Of a DNA stretch of 64,000 nt, positions 58,607 through 64,000 are shown in pieces. Both the position numbers and the translations under genes were made by a program. This DNA comes from JASLEW01 sp035544895. GTDB lineage: Bacteria; Acidobacteriota; Thermoanaerobaculia; Multivoradales; UBA5704. The stretch spans positions 62,001-126,000 of the forward strand of contig DASZZM010000103.1 of NCBI GenBank assembly GCA_035544895.1, in the 5' to 3' direction. Under the pieces are notes generated by a model. That model was not told the DNA's origin, did not search any database, and worked only from the letters and a program-made list of their open reading frames with translations. Positions within the stretch are counted from its first letter, which is position 1. Each line of letters opens with the position of its first letter.

Positions 58607-61386
58607 ATGACGCGAGCGCACACCTCCAAGCTCTTCTTCTGCCTGCTGATCACCCTGTTCGCGGCGGCGCTGGGAGGACTGAGCGTCTATCGCAAGATCG
58701 CTTCCTTTCAACCCGTTGGATTCGAGCTCCGGCGCGCCGGCGGGCTGATCGAGGTCACCCGCGTCGACGACCCGCGGACCGGTCTGCGGAGCGGCGACAG
58801 CATCCTCCTGGCCAATGGCGCCGAGCTCGGCGGCGAGAGCGAGCTGGCTTCCCAGCTCAAGGAACGGCCAGAGAGCGAGCTGGCCGTCCTGCGCGGCGAC
58901 CAGGTGGTGCGCGTGCGTTTTCATCGCCCCCCGCTCGCTCCGGACCTCCCCTACCTGATTCTGGCCCTGATCGGCGTCGGCTACCTGCTGATCGGTCTCT
59001 ATACCCTGGTTCGCCAGAACACCGCGCACGGCTTCCTGTTCTGGCTCTGGTGCCTGGCTTCGGCGGTGCTCTACCTGCTGACGCCGGTGCCGCCGGTGGA
59101 TGCCGAATACCGGCTGGTCTATCTCGGCGACCAGCTGGCGCACACCTTCCTGCCGCCGCTCACGCTTCACCTCTTCCTGGTCTTTCCAGCCGCCCTGCCG
59201 GCGGTCGCGGCCGGCAGGAGGCGCCTCCTCGCATTCGTCTACCTGCCCGCCGCGGTGCTCCTGGCGCTGCAACTCGACCTCATCCTGTGGAACGGCCGCT
59301 GGATCTTCGGCCATCCCACCGCCGGCGCGATCGGGGCGCTCGACCGCATCGATCTGCTGCACCTCGCGGGCTTCGGGCTGGCGGCCGCGGCGGTCCTGGT
59401 CTACCGCCTGCTGCGCGATCGCGGCTGGGAGCAGCGGCGCCAGCTCCAATGGATGGCCTTCGGCCTCGCCGGCGGCTACCTGCCGTTCGTGCTCTTCTAT
59501 GTCGTGCCCTTCGTGCTCGGCCTGCGCTGGCCGCAACCCGTCACCGCCATCGCCGTGCTGCCGCTGGCCCTGGTGCCGATTACCTTCGCCTACGCCATCC
59601 TGCGCTACAAGCTGTGGGACATCGAGGTGATCGCGCGCGACATCATCACGCTGACCCTCACCCTGCTGCTCGGCGCCATCGGCTTCTCGCTGGTCCACCT
59701 GGCCATCATCCGCGGCGTGTCGCAAGAGCTGACCCTGGCGCGCAACCTCCTCTCCTTCGCGGCCGGCCTGGGGATCGCCGGGCTGCTGGTGCCGGCGCGG
59801 CACTCGCTCTCCTCGGCCCTGGAGAAGCTGCAATACCGGGGCACCTTCGGCAAGCGCCGCGCCCTCCTGGGCCTGGGGCGCGACCTGCTGCACGAGCGCG
59901 ATCTCGCGCGGCTGTGCGGCTCGCTGCTCGAGCGGCTCGAGAGCGGCATGGATCTGGCGCGGGCCAACCTCTACCTGGCCCAGGGGCAGAACCTGGTCGC
60001 GGTGCACCCGGAGGCCGCGGCCCCGGAATTCTTCGCCGGCCATGATCTCGGCATCCCCGAGCTGTGGCGCGAGAACGTCGTGCCGCTCTCATCGGTCCAG
60101 CTGGCCGGCGAGCCCGCCGCGCCGCTGCGCCGCATCTTCGACGCGGGATACCGCTATGCCTTTCCCCTGGCGGTGCGGGGGCGGGGAGTCGGTCTCCTGC
60201 TGGCCAGCTTCAAGCGCGACCTGGCGCCGCTCAACAGCGAAGACGTGGAGCTCATCCGCCACCTGCTCAACCAGGCGGCGCTGGCGATCGAGAACGCCCA
60301 GCTGCTCAGCCAGCTGCAAACGCAGCTCGAGGAGGTGCGGCGCCTGCAAAGCTACAGCGCCGGGATCTTCGAGTCCTCGCCCGCCGGCATCGCGGTGCTC
60401 GACGCCGGCCAGCGGCTGGTCTCGGCCAACCTGTCCTTCGCCAGCTTGACCGAGACCGGCCGCGAAGAGCTGATCGGCCGCGAGATCGGCCAGGTGCTGC
60501 CGGTCTCGCCGCTGCCCTCGCCGGGCGAAGGGCCGATCGAGGCGAGCTTCTGCGACGCCTCCGGCCGCGAGCGTCACTTGCAGCTCTCGGTCGCTCATTT
60601 CGCCGGGGGACGCGAGGATCGCGAGGGACCGCTGCGCATCCTCATGGTGCACGACGTCAGCGAGCGCGTCGCCATGGAAAACGCCCTCAAGGAAAAGGAC
60701 CGGCTGGCGGCGCTGGGCATGCTCGCGGCCGGAGTGGCGCACGAGGTCAACACGCCGATCACCGGGATCTCGAGCTACGCGCAGATCCTGCTCTCCGACA
60801 CCGCCGAGAGCGACCCGCACTACCAGATCCTCAAGAAGGTCGAGCGCCAGACCTTCCGCGCCGCGCGCATCGTCAACAACCTGCTCGAGTTCGCCCGCGA
60901 CCGCCAGCAGGAGCGGCGGCCGGTGGCCGTGGCCCCGCTGGTGCGCGAATGCGTGGACTTGCTCTGCGACAGGCCGGAGCGGCGGCGGATCCAGGTCGCC
61001 TGGGACGTCTCTCCCGGCGCGGCGCGCGACGATGCGCTGGTGGTCCTGGGCAGCGAAGGCGAGCTGCAACAGGTGTTCACCAACCTCCTGGTCAACGCGC
61101 TGGACGCCATGGCCGGGCTCGAGGCCGGGCAGCTCGCCATCGCGCTCGCGGCCGGCGAGCAGACCGTCGTGGTGCGCATCGCCGACAGCGGGCCCGGCAT
61201 CCCGCCCGAAAAGCTCGAAACCATCTTCCAGCCCTTCTTCTCGACCAAGCTGCACCGCGGCGGAACCGGCCTGGGACTCTCGATCAGCTACGAGATCGTC
61301 AGGCGGCATGGCGGAGACCTGCGCGTGGTGAGAACGCCGGGCAAGGGAGCCTGTTTCGAGGTCGAGCTGCCGAAATACGCCGCCCT

Positions 61387-61390
<4 letters not shown>
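58607..61390 (+). CDS. Sensor histidine kinase with 7TM, PDZ-like, GAF and PAS domains
   Basis: A 927-residue protein. The ATG at 58607 is preferred over one at 58565, which lies in the sigma-54 promoter. TM1 (about 9-25) is followed by a periplasmic PDZ-like domain (33-108: GFELRRAGGLIEVTRVDDP, TGLRSGDSILLANG). A bundle of membrane helices (about 114-400), a GAF domain, and a PAS domain (about 580-700: IFESSPAGIAVLDAG) follow. The HisKA site is His712 in GVAHEVNTPITGIS. The ATPase has NLLVNALDAM, DSGPGIP and GGTGLGLSIS. It is coupled (ATGA) to the NtrC-type regulator, its clear partner. Confidence 0.9.
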
Positions 61391-62769
<1,379 letters not shown>

Positions 62770-62833
62770 CGGCGGCGGCCTCGTTGCTTCGTCGATCGAT
62801 TCGATGATTGATCCAAGGTAGGAGAGGGTTCCC

Positions 62834-64000
62834 ATGTGCGGCAAGAAGGCGGTCCTTTTCGGGGCGGCGCTCGCCCTGCTCATCTCCCTAGCTTCCTCGG
62901 CGCATGCGGACCGAACCCCGGGCGGCGGCGTGCTGGCTCCCCTTTCCGGCGGCGAGACGATCGAGCTGCCGCCCGTTGACGAGCGGATGCCTCGGCCGGA
63001 TGCCTACTTGGGCTACCAGCTGGGCGGCCGCTTCACCCACTGGGAAAGGATCGAAGCGTACCTCGGAGCCCTGGCCGCCGCCTCGCCGCGCGTCAAGGTT
63101 TGGGAGTACGGGCGCACCTACGAGGGGCGTGCGCTCGAGCTGGTGGCGATCAGCAGCCCCGAAAACCTCGCTCGTCTCGAAGAGATCCGGCTCGAGCGGC
63201 TGCGCCTCGCCGACCCGGCGAGCCTTGCGGCGGGCGAGCGCGAGGCTCTCGAGAAGCGCCTGCCCGTGGTCGTCTGGCTGGCCTACGGAGTCCACGGCAA
63301 CGAAGCCTCCTCGTCCGAGGCGGCCATGGTGGTGGCCTACACGCTGGCGGCGGGGCTGGACGAGACCGCCGATCTGCTGCGCAAGACCATCGTCCTGATC
63401 GACCCGCTCTCCAACCCGGACGGGCACGAGCGCTATGTCCATGGCTTCGAGCAGCGGCAGGGCGGCGCGCCGAACAGCCATCGCGCCGCGGCCGAGCATT
63501 GGGAGCCCTGGCCGGGGGGACGGCAGAACCACTACCTGATCGACCTCAACCGCGACTGGGCGTGGGCTACGCAGCAGGAGAGCCGCGGCCGCGTCGCCGC
63601 CTACCGCGCTTGGGAGCCGCAGGTCTACGTCGACTTCCACGAGATGGGAGCCGACTCCAGCTACTTCTTCCCGCCGGCCGCCGAGCCCGTTCACCCCAAG
63701 ATCGACCGCCGCGTCGTCGGCTGGCTCGACACCTTCGGACGCGCCAACGCCGAGGCCTTCGACCACCATGGCTGGGTGTATTACAAGAGCGAGAACTACG
63801 ACCTTTTCTATCCTGGCTATGGCGACTCCTACCCCAGCCTGCACGGCGCGATCGGCATGACCTACGAGATGGCGGGAGGCGGGCGGGGCGGACTCGCCAT
63901 CGCCCATCTCGACGGCACCGTGCTGACCCTCGCGGACCGCATCGCCCGGCACGTCACCACCTCGCTGGCCACCTTCCGCACGGCGGCACGCAATGCGCAC
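62834..64000 (+). CDS. M14-family zinc carboxypeptidase, C-terminus off the right edge
   Basis: 389 codons are in the window with no stop. A GGAGAGG site precedes the ATG. Signal peptide (KKAVLFGAALALLISLASSA) then the M14 domain: zinc ligands in GVHGNEASSSE (His, Glu), SNPDGHERY, and the third ligand in YVDFHEMG. The substrate-binding segment HYLIDLNRDWAWATQQESRG fits bacterial secreted M14 peptidases that lead large multi-domain proteins. It likely acts on peptides in the periplasm or outside. The catalytic Glu (about TYEMAGGGRGG) is near the edge. Confidence 0.92.
   Translation, partial: MCGKKAVLFGAALALLISLASSAHADRTPGGGVLAPLSGGETIELPPVDERMPRPDAYLGYQLGGRFTHWERIEAYLGALAAASPRVKVWEYGRTYEGRALELVAISSPENLARLEEIRLERLRLADPASLAAGEREALEKRLPVVVWLAYGVHGNEASSSEAAMVVAYTLAAGLDETADLLRKTIVLIDPLSNPDGHERYVHGFEQRQGGAPNSHRAAAEHWEPWPGGRQNHYLIDLNRDWAWATQQESRGRVAAYRAWEPQVYVDFHEMGADSSYFFPPAAEPVHPKIDRRVVGWLDTFGRANAEAFDHHGWVYYKSENYDLFYPGYGDSYPSLHGAIGMTYEMAGGGRGGLAIAHLDGTVLTLADRIARHVTTSLATFRTAARNAH

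Noticed and set aside
62888..64000. Minus-strand ORF of 370 codons at the right edge
   Set aside because: Antisense of the M14 peptidase, which has a signal peptide, ribosome site and zinc ligands.

Overview
The window looks like chromosomal DNA of a high-GC, Gram-negative (diderm) soil-type bacterium, most probably an Acidobacteriota member, perhaps near Thermoanaerobaculia. This is inferred from the mix of families: an Oar-like TonB receptor with an N-terminal carboxypeptidase-regulatory domain, a VWFA-like secreted protein, a large Ser/Thr kinase, an FHA-fused AAA+ activator, YfhO-type membrane proteins, and a secreted protein with a duplicated Cys-rich domain. There is no rRNA or tRNA in the window to confirm it.

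Left end (1-4421): a large secreted protein with near-identical C-terminal TIG-like repeats runs off the left edge. A small secreted protein lies upstream of it on the same strand. A divergent control region holding two near-identical palindromes 42 bp apart separates them from an Oar-like receptor. This segment is visibly less GC-rich than the rest.

4422-25148: receptor, membrane Ser/Thr kinase with FG-GAP and TPR-like parts, FHA-AAA+ activator with a degenerate sigma-54 contact loop, RarA, a molybdopterin oxidoreductase, a beta-propeller/phosphoesterase protein translationally coupled to an isocitrate-type dehydrogenase, a deoxyhypusine-synthase-like enzyme, a 1331-residue TPR protein and RNase HII.

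25243-28999: the conserved translation/secretion cluster ffh, rpsP, khpA, rimM, trmD, rplS, continuing into rnhB.

29106-43479: rhomboid protease, an odd metallophosphoesterase, a ParE/RelE-type toxin-antitoxin pair, TSUP and MMPL transporters, pgsA, a lytic transglycosylase, PduO-type cobalamin adenosyltransferase, a group II decarboxylase, a lipoprotein thiol-disulfide protein, holB-tmk, a SWIB-domain protein, a long inverted-repeat element and a TerC/Alx protein.

43569-58401: a helical hypothetical protein, gamma-glutamyltransferase, a second SWIB gene followed by an unrecognised cytosolic protein, envelope glycosylation-type genes (membrane glycosyltransferase-like, GT2, DegT aminotransferase, YfhO-like), a Phd/VapC module, and a second carboxypeptidase-regulatory-domain outer-membrane barrel.

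58430-64000: a 7TM/PDZ sensor kinase and an NtrC-type sigma-54 activator, apparently transcribed from their own sigma-54 promoter, then an M14 metallocarboxypeptidase that runs off the right edge.

The most unusual feature is a dispersed palindromic element with three clear copies: two intergenic, and one lying in frame inside a membrane-protein gene. No CRISPR array, transposase, prophage or classical biosynthetic cluster was seen.
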